Shown here: positions 8,083 to 17,111 of the stretch, piece after piece
Layout of the letters: the number at the start of each line of letters is the position of its first letter
Numbering within the stretch: the stretch's first letter is position 1
Source: Hymenobacter terrenus
GTDB taxonomy: Bacteria > Bacteroidota > Bacteroidia > Cytophagales > Hymenobacteraceae
Length of the DNA: 64,000 nt
Direction: 5' to 3'
NCBI RefSeq assembly: GCF_000972495.1
Contig: NZ_LATM01000013.1
Location: 62,001 to 126,000 of the forward strand
Notes under the pieces: model-generated
What the model was told of the DNA's origin: nothing
The model's input: the letters and a program-made list of their open reading frames with translations, nothing else
Database searches by the model: none
Made by a program: the position numbers and the translations under genes

Positions 8083-8736
8083 ATGAATAGTCCGCTCTGC
8101 ATTCTCATTGGTGCCGGCCCTGGTGTGGGCCAGGCCGTCGCCCGCCGCTTTGCCCGCGAGGGCTTCGCCGTGGCGCTCGTTGCCCGCAATGCTGACAAGC
8201 TCCAGCTAGCCGTCGTGGAACTGCGCGGCCAGGGCGCCACGGCCGCCGTTTACCCCGTAGATGTTGCTGATTTCGAAGCCTTGAAAGCCACGCTGGCCGC
8301 CATTGAGCAAACCCACGGCCCAGCCGCCGTGCTAGTGTATAATGCCGCTGCTTACTCGCCCGGCTCGCCTTCGGCCATCAGCCCCGAGCAGTTTTTGCGG
8401 GACTTTGACGTCAGCGTAGTGGGTGCTCTAGTGGCGGCTCAGCAGGTGTTGCCGGCTATGCGCGCCCAGGGCAGGGGCACCCTGCTGTTCACCGGCGGGG
8501 GCATCGCCGATTATCCTGACCACCACGCCACTTCCCTTTCGTTCGGCAAAACGGGTATTCGGCTGCTGGCCACGCTGCTGCACCAGGAGCTGCGCGACAC
8601 GCCCCTGAAAGTGGGCACCGTCACCATTCGCGGCGGCGTGCGGCCCGGCACCCATTTCGACCCTGACCTCATCGCGGAAGCCTACTGGGAACTGCACACC
8701 GGCGACAACCAAGCCGTGGAGCGAACCTATGACTGA
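8083..8736 (+). CDS. Atypical SDR-family oxidoreductase, second of tandem pair (217 aa)
   Basis: Paralogue of the preceding gene: 'LIGAGPGVGQAVARRFAREG', 'LVYNAAAYSPG', 'GTLLFTGGGIADYP', and again 'LSFGKTGIR' in place of YxxxK. The stretch 'VAAQQVLPAMRAQGRGTLL' is identical in both proteins, and the DNA under it is almost identical (about 7757-7830 and 8431-8505) while the flanks differ, which suggests local gene conversion after duplication. Both end shortly after 'AV(E)' with little C-terminal substrate lid. Substrate unknown. Confidence 0.85.
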   Translation: MNSPLCILIGAGPGVGQAVARRFAREGFAVALVARNADKLQLAVVELRGQGATAAVYPVDVADFEALKATLAAIEQTHGPAAVLVYNAAAYSPGSPSAISPEQFLRDFDVSVVGALVAAQQVLPAMRAQGRGTLLFTGGGIADYPDHHATSLSFGKTGIRLLATLLHQELRDTPLKVGTVTIRGGVRPGTHFDPDLIAEAYWELHTGDNQAVERTYD

Positions 8737-8826
8737 CCCCTTTGTTACCCCCGCGATAATGGCCCCGCTTACCAGTGGCGCGGAGTTGCCTCCGCCCGTT
8801 GGGTCTGTGAAACACTAGCTCCCAAT

Positions 8827-9480
8827 ATGATGAAAAAGCTACCATTAATAGCCCTCAGCCTGGGTTTAATCGGCTTAATTGCCTTCGGCAGTACTTGGTG
8901 GAGCCAACGTGCTTCTCAGGGCTCGGCGCTGGCCACTGCACCGCCGGTTTCCACTACTATTGATTCTGGCCGCAAAGCCGCGGGGCCCGTAGTCACGGGC
9001 TTGATTGGGGCCGGGGGTGAAGAGCCCTTGCTCGCGCACGTTGCCGGGCGAGTGAAGCGGGTGTCTTTTGCCGATGGTGACTACGTGCATCAGGGCGACG
9101 TGCTGGCCAAGCTGTTCAACTTCTCATTCATCATTGCGCCGCGCAGCGGGTTTCTGGGCAAGCGCCAGATAGCCGAAGGGCAGTACGTGACGGCCAAGAC
9201 GGTCGTAACCAGTATTTCCAAGAGCAACCATCTAGTGGTAATTCTTGACTCATTGCCCGATGGCCAAGCTAGCTACCAGCCCGGCGACTCCGTGCGCGTT
9301 TGGGTAGCTAGCCGGCCCGAACGGGTTGTGACGGGCGTTGTAAGCCCCGCTTCACCGACCGGTGCCGCGGCTTCAGTCGAAATTACCCTTGGACCCGGCG
9401 CGCCCTTCCGTATCGGCGAGCGGGCCTGTACCCAGCGGCCCGACGCGTCGCTCATGGCTGCCGAGTTGCCCGCCCACTAA
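8827..9480 (+). CDS. Short lipoyl-domain membrane-fusion-like protein (217 aa)
   Basis: An N-terminal membrane anchor ('LIALSLGLIGLIAFGSTWW', about residues 6-24) is followed by 'VVTGLIGAGGEEPLLAHVAGR' and a biotinyl-lipoyl hairpin 'VSFADGDYVHQGDVLAKLF'. Then come 'IIAPRSGFLGKRQIAEGQYV' and a barrel-like C-terminal part. This is the HlyD/AcrA adaptor pattern without the long coiled-coil hairpin, and at 217 residues it is much shorter than normal adaptors. No pump gene is adjacent, so it is either a reduced adaptor or a stand-alone periplasmic protein. ATGATG at the start leaves a one-codon ambiguity. Confidence 0.6.
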   Translation: MMKKLPLIALSLGLIGLIAFGSTWWSQRASQGSALATAPPVSTTIDSGRKAAGPVVTGLIGAGGEEPLLAHVAGRVKRVSFADGDYVHQGDVLAKLFNFSFIIAPRSGFLGKRQIAEGQYVTAKTVVTSISKSNHLVVILDSLPDGQASYQPGDSVRVWVASRPERVVTGVVSPASPTGAAASVEITLGPGAPFRIGERACTQRPDASLMAAELPAH

Positions 9481-9516
9481 AGACCGTGTTTATTAAATCG
9501 TAATATTGCCGCTGAC

Positions 9517-12500
9517 ATGCTCGTGCACGTCCCTAGTTTTGCTTATCTCAAAAGAGCAAGGCCCGCTCTCCGGTCCCCATTGCCCGCGGTATCCCGCGGT
9601 GTCCGCGCCGTATTGCGGGGGCTGGCGCTGGCCACCTTGGTATTGGGTAATTGGGCGGCGGTGGCTCAAGCCCCTGCCCCGGCGGCCATCTCCGTATTTC
9701 TGGTTGGTGGTACGGAAATAACGGCGGGCAGCGCTACGGCGCCGAACGTGTGGTCGACGCTGCTGGCGCAGGCCAACGCGGTAGGAAAGTCCAGCGTGTT
9801 GGTGGTGCTGGGGGATAATCTGAAGGTACCAGGCCTGCCTGGGGAGCGCGAGCGTGGTCGCGCGGCGGCGGAACAGGCCCTGGCCCCGATGATAGCGGCG
9901 CTACGCGCCTTCCCCGGCCGCATTGTGTGCGTGCCCGGCGGGGCCGAATGGGCCGGCGGCAGGTCGCGCGGGTGGGAGCGGGTACGCCTGCAAGCCGCTT
10001 ATCTGGAAGAAAAAGTGGGTCGCGGTCCTTTCTTCCTGCCCGAAGGTGGCTGCCCCGGTCCGGTTGAAATTCCCCTCGACGCCACGCACACGCTCGTAGT
10101 TCTCGACACTCAATGGTGGCTGCACGCCTGGGACAAGCCCGCCGAAGAATCGGCCTGCGAAGCCCAGGACCCGTCCGCCGTGGTCACTCAGCTTGATGAC
10201 ATTCTGGGCCGTAACCAAGGCAAGCACGTACTCGTGGCTGGTCACCACCCGCTGTTCAGTTCGGGCTACAGCGTGTGGAAGGCGGTTTTGCCCAACCCCC
10301 GCCTGCGCCTATTTCGTCAGTCGCTGATTACGGTGCTCAACCGCTACCCCAACCTGACTTATGCCAGCGGGCACGAGCGCAGCCTGGAATACCTGGAAAA
10401 AGGCAATCAGCTTCACTACGTTGTTAGCGGAGCGGGCACTGCTGCCGGCGGGCGCACCCCGCGCCACAACGCGGTGTTCACAGCCCGTACCACCGGCTTT
10501 GCCCGGCTCGACTATGGCCGGACTGACAGTGTGGCGCTGACGCTGTGCAGCGCGGCCGGGCCCACCCTGTTTCGGCGCGGCTGGGTAGAGCCGACTACCG
10601 CCAGCCAGGCCCTGCCCACCACCGCTCCCAGCCGCCCCCGGGCCGATAGCATGGCCGTGGTGCGGGCCGGGGCACAGTACCACGCCGGCCCGTTGCGGGG
10701 CTGGCTGCTGGGCCGTAATTACCGCGCCGAGTGGGAGCAGCCGGTGCCGGTGCCAGTGCTCGACCTTGGCGCGAGCCACGGCGGCCTTACGCCGCTGAAG
10801 CGCGGTGGGGGACTGCAAACCAAATCGTTGCGACTCCGCGGCGGCGACGGCCGTGAGTACGTGCTACGCTCCGTCGGCAAGGAAGTTGACCGGGCCGTGC
10901 CTACGTTCTTGCAACACACGTTGGCCGCTGGTGTGGTGCAGGACCAGATTTCAGCGTCGCACCCTTACGCGGCGCTTACGGTGCCGATTTTGGCCGAAGC
11001 GGCCGGTGTGCCGCACACGCGGCCGCAGGTGGTGCTGGTGCCCGACGACCCGCGCCTGGGGCCGTACCGCAAGGCTTTTGCCGGGACTCTGGCCGTTTTC
11101 GAAGAACGTGACCCACTGCCCCCGGCAACGATGCCCGGCCGGCCGCAGAATAAAGCCTACAGCACCCAGGACGTGCTCGACCAATTACAGGCCGACCCGC
11201 GCAACCGTGTGGACCAACGCCAGGTGCTGCGCGCCCGCCTGCTGGATATGATGCTGGCCGACTGGGACCGGCACGAGGACCAGTGGCGCTGGCTGGCCTA
11301 CCGCCGGCCCGGGGGGGGGCGGGTGTTTCGGGCCGCTCCGCGCGACCGCGACCAAGCCTATTTTGTGAATCAGGGCCTAGTGCCACGTCGGGCCAGCGTC
11401 GATTGGGGCCTGCCCAAGTTTCAGGGTTTTGATTACACCTTTCGCAACGTCAACAGCTTCAATTTTCAGGCCCGGTACTTCGACCGCAGCTTCCTGACTA
11501 GGTTGAGTGCGGCGGACTGGCGCGCCGTGGCCGACTCGGTGCAGGCCAGCCTTACCGACGTCGTGCTGGCGCAGGCCCTGCGTCAACTGCCCGATTCGGT
11601 ATACCATATTTCGGGCCCCACTATCTTAGCCAAGCTGAAAGCCCACCGTGAGCAACTGCCCGGCTGGGCCGACCAATACTACCGCTTCCTGGCCCGCGAG
11701 GTCGACGTGGTGGGCAGCCACCAGCGCGAAGTCTTCGAGGTGGAGCGCCGGGAAACCGGCCAGACCAGCGTGACCGTGGTAGCGCTATCGGCCACTGGCC
11801 AGCGCGGGAGCGTGCTGTACCAGCGCACCTTTCAGCCTGAAGAAACCCGCGAAATCCGCCTCTACGGCTTGGATGGCGCCGATGTATTCAAGCTGCGTGG
11901 GGAGGCCTCGCGCGGTCCCGTCGTGCGCATCATCGGCGGGGCGGGGGCCGATAGTCTGGTCGATGCCTCGCGCGTGCGGCACGGTGCCCGCAAAACCCGC
12001 GTATACGACGAACCCAACGGCATGCAGCTGACGGCCGGCCCCGAAACCCGCGACTTGCGCTCCACAGTGCCTAATATCAATGCCTACAACAGTAGGGCGT
12101 TTCAGTACAACTATACCGGCCCGCTTTACCCGCTGGCTTACAACCCTGATGACGGCGTGTTTTTGGGGGCGGGCATCTTGACCAAGCGGCCTGGCTTCCG
12201 GAAAGAGCCTTGGGGCAGTACGCAGCGCCTTACCGGTAACGTGGCCTTGGGTACGGGCGCGTTTTCATTTGCCTACGCCGGCCAGTTTACCCACGTTGTG
12301 GGGCGCTACGACGTGCAGCTGACAGCCGACGTGCAGGCGCCCAACTACGTGCGCAACTTCTTCGGGCTGGGCAACAAGTCCGCTTACAACCCCGACATTA
12401 ACATTAGTTACTACCGTGTGCGCTTCCGCAACCTGGCCTTCGGCGCGCAGCTCCAGCGCCGGCTCGGTGACCATTGGCAGTTCTACGGCGGGCCCTTGTA

Positions 12501-13158
12501 CCAAAGCGTGGAAGTGGAGCGCACCGCCGAGCGGTTTCTGGTCGAAACGACCGATGAGCGCCTGTTCCCCACCACTTTATTTGAGCAAAAACACTACGCC
12601 GGTGGCAAAGTAGGCTTCTCCTTCGACCGCCGCGCCAATAAGCTCTTGCTGCCGGAAGGCGCCACCTGGCGCACCGAGCTGACGGCCATCGGAAGCCTTA
12701 CGAATGCCGCGCGCCCGCTCACCCAGCTTACTTCGGAGCTGGGCCTGTATCGCAGCATCCGCTTCCCGGTGCGCCTCACGCTGGCCACCCGTTTCGGCGG
12801 CACGGCAGTGCTCAGCCGCGACTACGAGTTTTTCCAGGCCGCTACCCTCGATGGCCTCGGCAACCTGCGCGGCTACCGGCGCACCCGCTTTGCCGGTCGC
12901 CAGAGCGCCTACAACAACGCCGAAGTGCGCCTGCAAGTGGGCCAGTTCCGCAGCTACCTGTTTCCAGCCACGTTTGGCATCATCGGCTTCCATGATATGG
13001 GCCGGGTGTGGGTACCCGGCGAAAGCTCCAGCACCTGGCATCGCGGCTACGGCGGCGGCGTGTGGCTGGCCCCGTTTCAGCAACTCGTGGTGTCGGCTAT
13101 GTATGGCATCTCCGAAGAAGACCGGCTACCGCTGGTGCGGCTGGGGTATTTTTTCTGA
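9517..13158 (+). CDS. Metallophosphatase-like/BamA-like outer-membrane barrel fusion (1213 aa)
   Basis: Residues about 58-300 resemble the calcineurin-like phosphoesterase domain that Bacteroidota fuse to a surface-antigen barrel. Retained are 'VVLGDNLKVPGLP' (near 97), 'DTQWWLHAWDKP' and 'VAGHHPLFSSG' (near 240). However, the first ligand motif reads 'LVGGTE' instead of GD, the GNHDW motif reads 'PGGAEW' (near 140), and the GHxH motif reads 'SGHERSLEY' (near 283), so several metal ligands are missing. A middle region (about 400-800) follows, with 'LLDMMLADWDRHEDQWRWL'. The last 350 residues are a BamA/Omp85-type barrel with 'GLGNLRGYRRTRFAG' and ending 'VRLGYFF', a terminal aromatic as expected of outer-membrane barrels. 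An export segment lies near residues 33-51, preceded by a long leader. Confidence 0.82.
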   Translation: MLVHVPSFAYLKRARPALRSPLPAVSRGVRAVLRGLALATLVLGNWAAVAQAPAPAAISVFLVGGTEITAGSATAPNVWSTLLAQANAVGKSSVLVVLGDNLKVPGLPGERERGRAAAEQALAPMIAALRAFPGRIVCVPGGAEWAGGRSRGWERVRLQAAYLEEKVGRGPFFLPEGGCPGPVEIPLDATHTLVVLDTQWWLHAWDKPAEESACEAQDPSAVVTQLDDILGRNQGKHVLVAGHHPLFSSGYSVWKAVLPNPRLRLFRQSLITVLNRYPNLTYASGHERSLEYLEKGNQLHYVVSGAGTAAGGRTPRHNAVFTARTTGFARLDYGRTDSVALTLCSAAGPTLFRRGWVEPTTASQALPTTAPSRPRADSMAVVRAGAQYHAGPLRGWLLGRNYRAEWEQPVPVPVLDLGASHGGLTPLKRGGGLQTKSLRLRGGDGREYVLRSVGKEVDRAVPTFLQHTLAAGVVQDQISASHPYAALTVPILAEAAGVPHTRPQVVLVPDDPRLGPYRKAFAGTLAVFEERDPLPPATMPGRPQNKAYSTQDVLDQLQADPRNRVDQRQVLRARLLDMMLADWDRHEDQWRWLAYRRPGGGRVFRAAPRDRDQAYFVNQGLVPRRASVDWGLPKFQGFDYTFRNVNSFNFQARYFDRSFLTRLSAADWRAVADSVQASLTDVVLAQALRQLPDSVYHISGPTILAKLKAHREQLPGWADQYYRFLAREVDVVGSHQREVFEVERRETGQTSVTVVALSATGQRGSVLYQRTFQPEETREIRLYGLDGADVFKLRGEASRGPVVRIIGGAGADSLVDASRVRHGARKTRVYDEPNGMQLTAGPETRDLRSTVPNINAYNSRAFQYNYTGPLYPLAYNPDDGVFLGAGILTKRPGFRKEPWGSTQRLTGNVALGTGAFSFAYAGQFTHVVGRYDVQLTADVQAPNYVRNFFGLGNKSAYNPDINISYYRVRFRNLAFGAQLQRRLGDHWQFYGGPLYQSVEVERTAERFLVETTDERLFPTTLFEQKHYAGGKVGFSFDRRANKLLLPEGATWRTELTAIGSLTNAARPLTQLTSELGLYRSIRFPVRLTLATRFGGTAVLSRDYEFFQAATLDGLGNLRGYRRTRFAGRQSAYNNAEVRLQVGQFRSYLFPATFGIIGFHDMGRVWVPGESSSTWHRGYGGGVWLAPFQQLVVSAMYGISEEDRLPLVRLGYFF

Positions 13159-13195
13159 GAAGCTGGTTGTATTAGCCAGAAAGCGGCCAGTGCGA

Positions 13196-13283
13196 TGTAG
13201 AGACGCGACCCTTCGCGTCTCGTCGTCCGCGCCGTTTGCCCGTCATCGTTCAACGACGAGACGCGAAGGGTCGCGTCTCTACA
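13196..13283. repeat. Long perfect palindromic repeat (family C)
   Basis: Arms 13196-13226 and 13253-13283 are perfect 31-base reverse complements (left arm begins TGTAGAGACGCGACCC) around a 26-base centre. It lies between the convergent ends of the barrel fusion gene and the acyl-carrier-like gene. It differs in sequence from the other two palindromes in the window. Confidence 0.8.
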
Positions 13284-13350
13284 CCGGGCGGACTACTTCT
13301 GCACGAGTATTTAAGCATCAATGATGAAGTGTCAGCCACCTAAGTTGCGC

Positions 13351-13617
13351 TCAGCGCTTGGCGGGCGGCGTGGTGTGAGTGGCTACGTAGTTCACGAAGT
13401 CGCCGAGGGTGACGAACGGCACATCATCAGGGATGGTGATGTGGAAACAGCTCTCCAGTTCTAGAATGATATCTACGACGTCGAGCAGGTCGAAATAGAG
13501 CTGGGTTAGCCGCAGGTTAAGACGCAAACTTCTCACGCGGAGAGATTTGCGCTGGCCGATGATGCGCAGTACTTGTTGTTGCAAGGACCGGGGAGCGAAA
13601 GCAGTGGCTGAAGTCAT
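13351..13617 (-). CDS. Acyl-carrier-protein-like protein lacking the pantetheine serine (88 aa)
   Basis: The three-helix ACP pattern is visible: helix I 'LQQQVLRIIGQRK', then 'LDVVDIILELESCFHITIPDD' and 'FVTLGDFVNYVATH'. In ACPs the phosphopantetheine serine sits in G-x-D-S-L-D; here the matching stretch is 'YFDLLDVVDI', with Leu where Ser should be. It would then be unable to carry an acyl chain in the normal way. The ATG at 13617 gives a typical ACP length; an upstream in-frame start at 13674 would add 19 residues without family similarity. No fatty-acid or polyketide genes are adjacent. Confidence 0.6.
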   Translation of the reverse strand: MTSATAFAPRSLQQQVLRIIGQRKSLRVRSLRLNLRLTQLYFDLLDVVDIILELESCFHITIPDDVPFVTLGDFVNYVATHTTPPAKR

Positions 13618-13959
13618 ACGAGCGAAGAGGGAGTTGATAAGAAGGTGAAATGTGTTGGTTCGGTACTGAGCCACTGGTAAGACGGCCCTACTCAGCCCGA
13701 TGGCCTTGATTTTTTAGTATGGTGGAGAGGCGATTAACAGTCCCAAAGTGACTCTCTGAAGCTGCCGGCCACAATGAGAATTTGTGTGAACCGTCATCTA
13801 CTGAAGCCGAATCGTCGGCATTGGCGTCCGAAACGTTTGTGCCATTGCAGCCCCTGGCCCAGAGGCATATTCGTCGGTGCCGGATGGCCTTGGTTTTGCC
13901 AATTTGCGGGACTTCACCACGCCCTTTTTGATTTGGATGATGGTAGGCATCTGACTTGC
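13618..13959. other. Intergenic stretch without recognisable gene
   Basis: About 340 bases between the ACP-like gene and the end of the DUF5686 gene. I see no convincing coding frame, repeat or RNA here; part of it must carry the promoter of the leftward ACP-like gene. Confidence 0.4.
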
Positions 13960-16590
13960 TTATAGTTTGATAGCTCCCGAAAGCTTCACCACGAACCGTC
14001 CTCCATCAAATGGCGATGCCCCCGCTTCGGGCGTGCGATAAGTGAGCCGGTGCACGAAGTCGACGCGCAGCACTTTGAAGATATTTTCCACCCCGTAGCC
14101 CAGCTCCACGTAGGGCACGGCCGAGCGCAGGGTGCGGAAGGGCAGGTAGGTTTTTCCATCGGCGGCAGTCAGCTCGTTGGCCCGGGCGTTTTCGGAGCGC
14201 AAGCCGCCCCAGAGCACGCTGCTGGTGGCTAGCAGGCGCCAGCCGAGGCGGCGGTTCAGAGCCCGCACGCCGGGTAGCTGGCCCAGGATGAGGTCGTTGA
14301 AATAGTGCGTGTAGTGCAACTCGGCCCAATGGTCGCTCACCAGCTCAAAAGATGACAGCGTTTGGGTGGCGTCGCGGAACAAAAACGGCCCCGGCCCGCC
14401 GCCCTGGTGCACTTTCAGCAGTGCGTAGGGCGTGGTGCCAAAGACCCAGCCCGCCTGAAAAGTCAGGTCGCCCAGCCCCAGGCCGAACACCGGAAACTGC
14501 CGCTGCTCTACCCCGGCGGTCAGTTTCTGGTAGCCCGTGCCGCCGTCGAAGCGGCCCAGCACGCCCGCTGCGGTGAAGGTAGGCGAGGGTTGTTGGCGCA
14601 GGGCGCGGCGTTGGTTGTTGCGTAGCAGCACGGCCCGTTCGTTGCGGGTGAATCGGAGGCTGAATGTCGCCTCATCGGCCCGAATGGTGCGGGCCGTGCC
14701 AAATGCCAGGGCCGGCTCTTCGCTCACCAAGACTCCGCGGGGATAGAGTGGCGCCAGGTTCAGGTTGCGCAGCGTGAAGCTGCCAGTCAGGCCCGGCCGC
14801 AGCAGCTGCTCCAGCCAGAGGGTCGTTTCCTCGAAGGCGAAGGGGTTGCGCTGGCGCAGGTTGCCCCAGCGGTTCAGGGCCAGCAGAATGGGCGTGGCCA
14901 CGTAGCCGGCTCCCAACTGAGCCAGGGGCACCAAGTCGGAACGAGTGCGCACGCCTATCACGGTGTAGCGGGTGCGGCTCAGCACTTGGCTCACGGCTAG
15001 GTTGTACTTGAGGGCCTGGTCCTTGGTACCGTAAGCCAGGGTGCCCTCCAGGTTCAGGTTGCGGCTGAAGGTGGGCGTGGTGCGCAACCCCAGCGCCAGG
15101 CGGGAGCCCTCAATATTGTTGTAGGCGTAGGTGCCCGGGAGGTAGCCCAGTTCGACTTTGCCCAGGCTGGCGTAGCCGGTAGCCAGGGTGCGGCCCACGT
15201 AGGTGTAGGCGCGCACGGCCGGCAGGGCCCGCAACGAATCCAGCAAGCCATAGCTCGTCGTTGGTCCATCCAGGGAATCGGCCGCCGGGGCCGTTGCAAC
15301 TGGCGTGGCGGTAGAATCGGGCGGCACCACGGCCAGCGCCGGAGCGGCGGGTGCTCCTGCCCGGTAGGACCGCCAAAATGCCGTATCCGCTTCCGTGTTA
15401 CGGTCTGGCTCCGGGGCGGCATCGGCGTAAAAGCTGCTGGACTGGGGTTCGGTAACGGCCAGGCGGCGGTTGTCGGTGTGCAGCTGCATGCGCACGCCGG
15501 GTAGGGCCTCGCTCAGGTCCTTCAGATTCAGAGCAATGGCGTAGTCCACGGTGCGGGCCAGCCAGGTGCCGTTGGCTTGGCGCTCGCCCTCCTGCCGCAG
15601 CCGCAGGCCATCCACGAAGTTGAGGTGCGACTTGGGCGAGAGGCGCAAATCGACCCGCCGCAGGGCATAATCGGCCTTGGTTACCCAAATAGTGCCCGTG
15701 AAGACCAAGTCGGTGGGCCGGCGCGGCTCCACGCCCAGCCGGTAGCAAAACTCGCCGGCTATGCGCACGCTGTCTTCGAGCCAGAACTCGTAGTGCAGCC
15801 GCCAGGTGTCGGCCAGGGGCGAGGGCAGACTTTGGTTGAGGATGCGCACGCTGTTCTGGTACAGGTCGTAGTCGCGGAAGCCGCTGCCGCTCAGTAGCTG
15901 AGCCACGCCGTCGCCGGCTTCCAGGCCAAGGCCCACGGTGCGGGTGCGGGCAATGGCTTCTTTCTGCTCCCGCGGCTGGCGGCGGTAGTAGGTGGTCGAC
16001 ACGGTTTCGGTGCGGCTCAGGGGCAACAGCAGGCGGCCGCGCGCGTCGCGGTAGCGGGGGCCCTGGCGTTCCATCAGCTCGCGCACGGGGCGCAGGGCGC
16101 GGCTGTTTTGCAGGGCGCCGGTATTGGTGAGCAGCAGCTCCAGGCGGTTGTAGGCCGTCAGCTCGTAGGCCGGCAGGTGCCCAATGCTGTTTTGCTCCTT
16201 ACGGGCCACAGCGCGGCGAATGATGGCGTAGGCGGGGTTTTCGCCGGGCTTCACCACTACTTCGCCTAACTCAGTTTGAGCCGCTTGCAGCCGCACCCGC
16301 AAGGAACCCTGGCCCGGCCGCCAGCGTAGGGTTTGGGTCTGAAAGCCGACACAGGAAACAACCAGCAGGGTATCGGCCGGCAGCCCCGACAGCCGCAGGA
16401 CAAACTTGCCTTCGGCATCGGTGGCGGTGCCGTTCTGCGGGCGCAGCTTCGAGTACACGCTGGCTCCCGGCACGCCTTCGTTGGCTTTGCCATCCAGCAC
16501 GGTGCCCGTCAGGGGCGGCCCGGTTTGGGCAAAGGCTGGCAGGCTAGCCAAGGCCATAAGTAGCCCTGCTATCAGCAAAATAGCTTTCAT
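13960..16590 (-). CDS. DUF5686 outer-membrane protein with CarboxypepD_reg-like domain (876 aa)
   Basis: A signal peptide ('AILLIAGLLMALASLPAFAQ') precedes a CarboxypepD_reg-like beta-sandwich (about residues 24-110: 'GVPGASVYSKL', 'FVLRLSGLPADTLLVVSCVGF'). After that comes the long DUF5686 region, with 'NPAYAIIRRAVARKEQN' marking its start and a strand-rich C-terminal barrel with 'YVELGYGVENIFKVLRVDFVHRL'. Proteins of this kind are Bacteroidota outer-membrane barrels of unknown function, often co-encoded with envelope genes. The ATG at 16590 gives the clean signal peptide; a TTG three codons upstream is less likely. A Pro/Ala/Thr-rich linker near residues 410-440 separates the two halves. 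Confidence 0.88.
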   Translation of the reverse strand: MKAILLIAGLLMALASLPAFAQTGPPLTGTVLDGKANEGVPGASVYSKLRPQNGTATDAEGKFVLRLSGLPADTLLVVSCVGFQTQTLRWRPGQGSLRVRLQAAQTELGEVVVKPGENPAYAIIRRAVARKEQNSIGHLPAYELTAYNRLELLLTNTGALQNSRALRPVRELMERQGPRYRDARGRLLLPLSRTETVSTTYYRRQPREQKEAIARTRTVGLGLEAGDGVAQLLSGSGFRDYDLYQNSVRILNQSLPSPLADTWRLHYEFWLEDSVRIAGEFCYRLGVEPRRPTDLVFTGTIWVTKADYALRRVDLRLSPKSHLNFVDGLRLRQEGERQANGTWLARTVDYAIALNLKDLSEALPGVRMQLHTDNRRLAVTEPQSSSFYADAAPEPDRNTEADTAFWRSYRAGAPAAPALAVVPPDSTATPVATAPAADSLDGPTTSYGLLDSLRALPAVRAYTYVGRTLATGYASLGKVELGYLPGTYAYNNIEGSRLALGLRTTPTFSRNLNLEGTLAYGTKDQALKYNLAVSQVLSRTRYTVIGVRTRSDLVPLAQLGAGYVATPILLALNRWGNLRQRNPFAFEETTLWLEQLLRPGLTGSFTLRNLNLAPLYPRGVLVSEEPALAFGTARTIRADEATFSLRFTRNERAVLLRNNQRRALRQQPSPTFTAAGVLGRFDGGTGYQKLTAGVEQRQFPVFGLGLGDLTFQAGWVFGTTPYALLKVHQGGGPGPFLFRDATQTLSSFELVSDHWAELHYTHYFNDLILGQLPGVRALNRRLGWRLLATSSVLWGGLRSENARANELTAADGKTYLPFRTLRSAVPYVELGYGVENIFKVLRVDFVHRLTYRTPEAGASPFDGGRFVVKLSGAIKL

Positions 16591-17111
16591 CGCGTTCAAT
16601 AGGATGGAATAAGCGGCGCAGACAAGATGCCCAGCGACTACCAGCGCCCTCGTTTCAGCAGCGGTGGCAGCACCTCTGCCCCTGGCATTGACTGGGCCGC
16701 CCGCGCCTACATTCGGTGAGCAGCCACGGTTTCGGAGGTGGTGGCCAGTGGCGTGGTCACCTCTGTAGCAACGAGAAGGATGGTTTTATCATGTCGGAGA
16801 GGTTGGCTTCAGGTAATAGATACCTAGCCGACTCTTTCCCCCTACGCCACTACAACTTTTTTTTATGGCTGCGGTGCGGCCGGTAAACCTCACCCCGGTC
16901 CCGGTTCGCTTGATGCGCGAAGCCCCAGGAGAGGGGAGTCTGACGACTTGGATATTGATTTAAAATCAACTATTAATTTAAGGTTTGGAACATATACTGG
17001 CGCGCATTTCCAACGCGCGCCAGTATGAGAATGATATTAAATTGTTACTGTGCCAACGGACTTTCTCGAGCTATTTTAAAGCAAGCTGTAGGGCACCATC
17101 AGCAAGCGGGT
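16591..17111. other. Intergenic region, about 520 bases, with a strong hairpin
   Basis: No convincing gene is visible. It contains the promoter side of the DUF5686 gene, an AT-rich patch around 16960-16990, and the perfect hairpin listed at 16994-17026. Confidence 0.4.
16994..17026. terminator. Perfect 12-bp hairpin downstream of the OMP gene
   Basis: ATACTGGCGCGC (16994-17005) pairs exactly with GCGCGCCAGTAT (17015-17026) around a 9-base loop. It lies about 85 bases past the stop of the leftward OMP gene, where a terminator would be expected, but a T-run does not follow closely. A regulatory palindrome is the alternative. Confidence 0.5.

Noticed and set aside
16994..17026. Perfect hairpin as an IS end
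   Set aside because: No transposase, no second copy seen in the window, and position after a gene end suits a terminator better.
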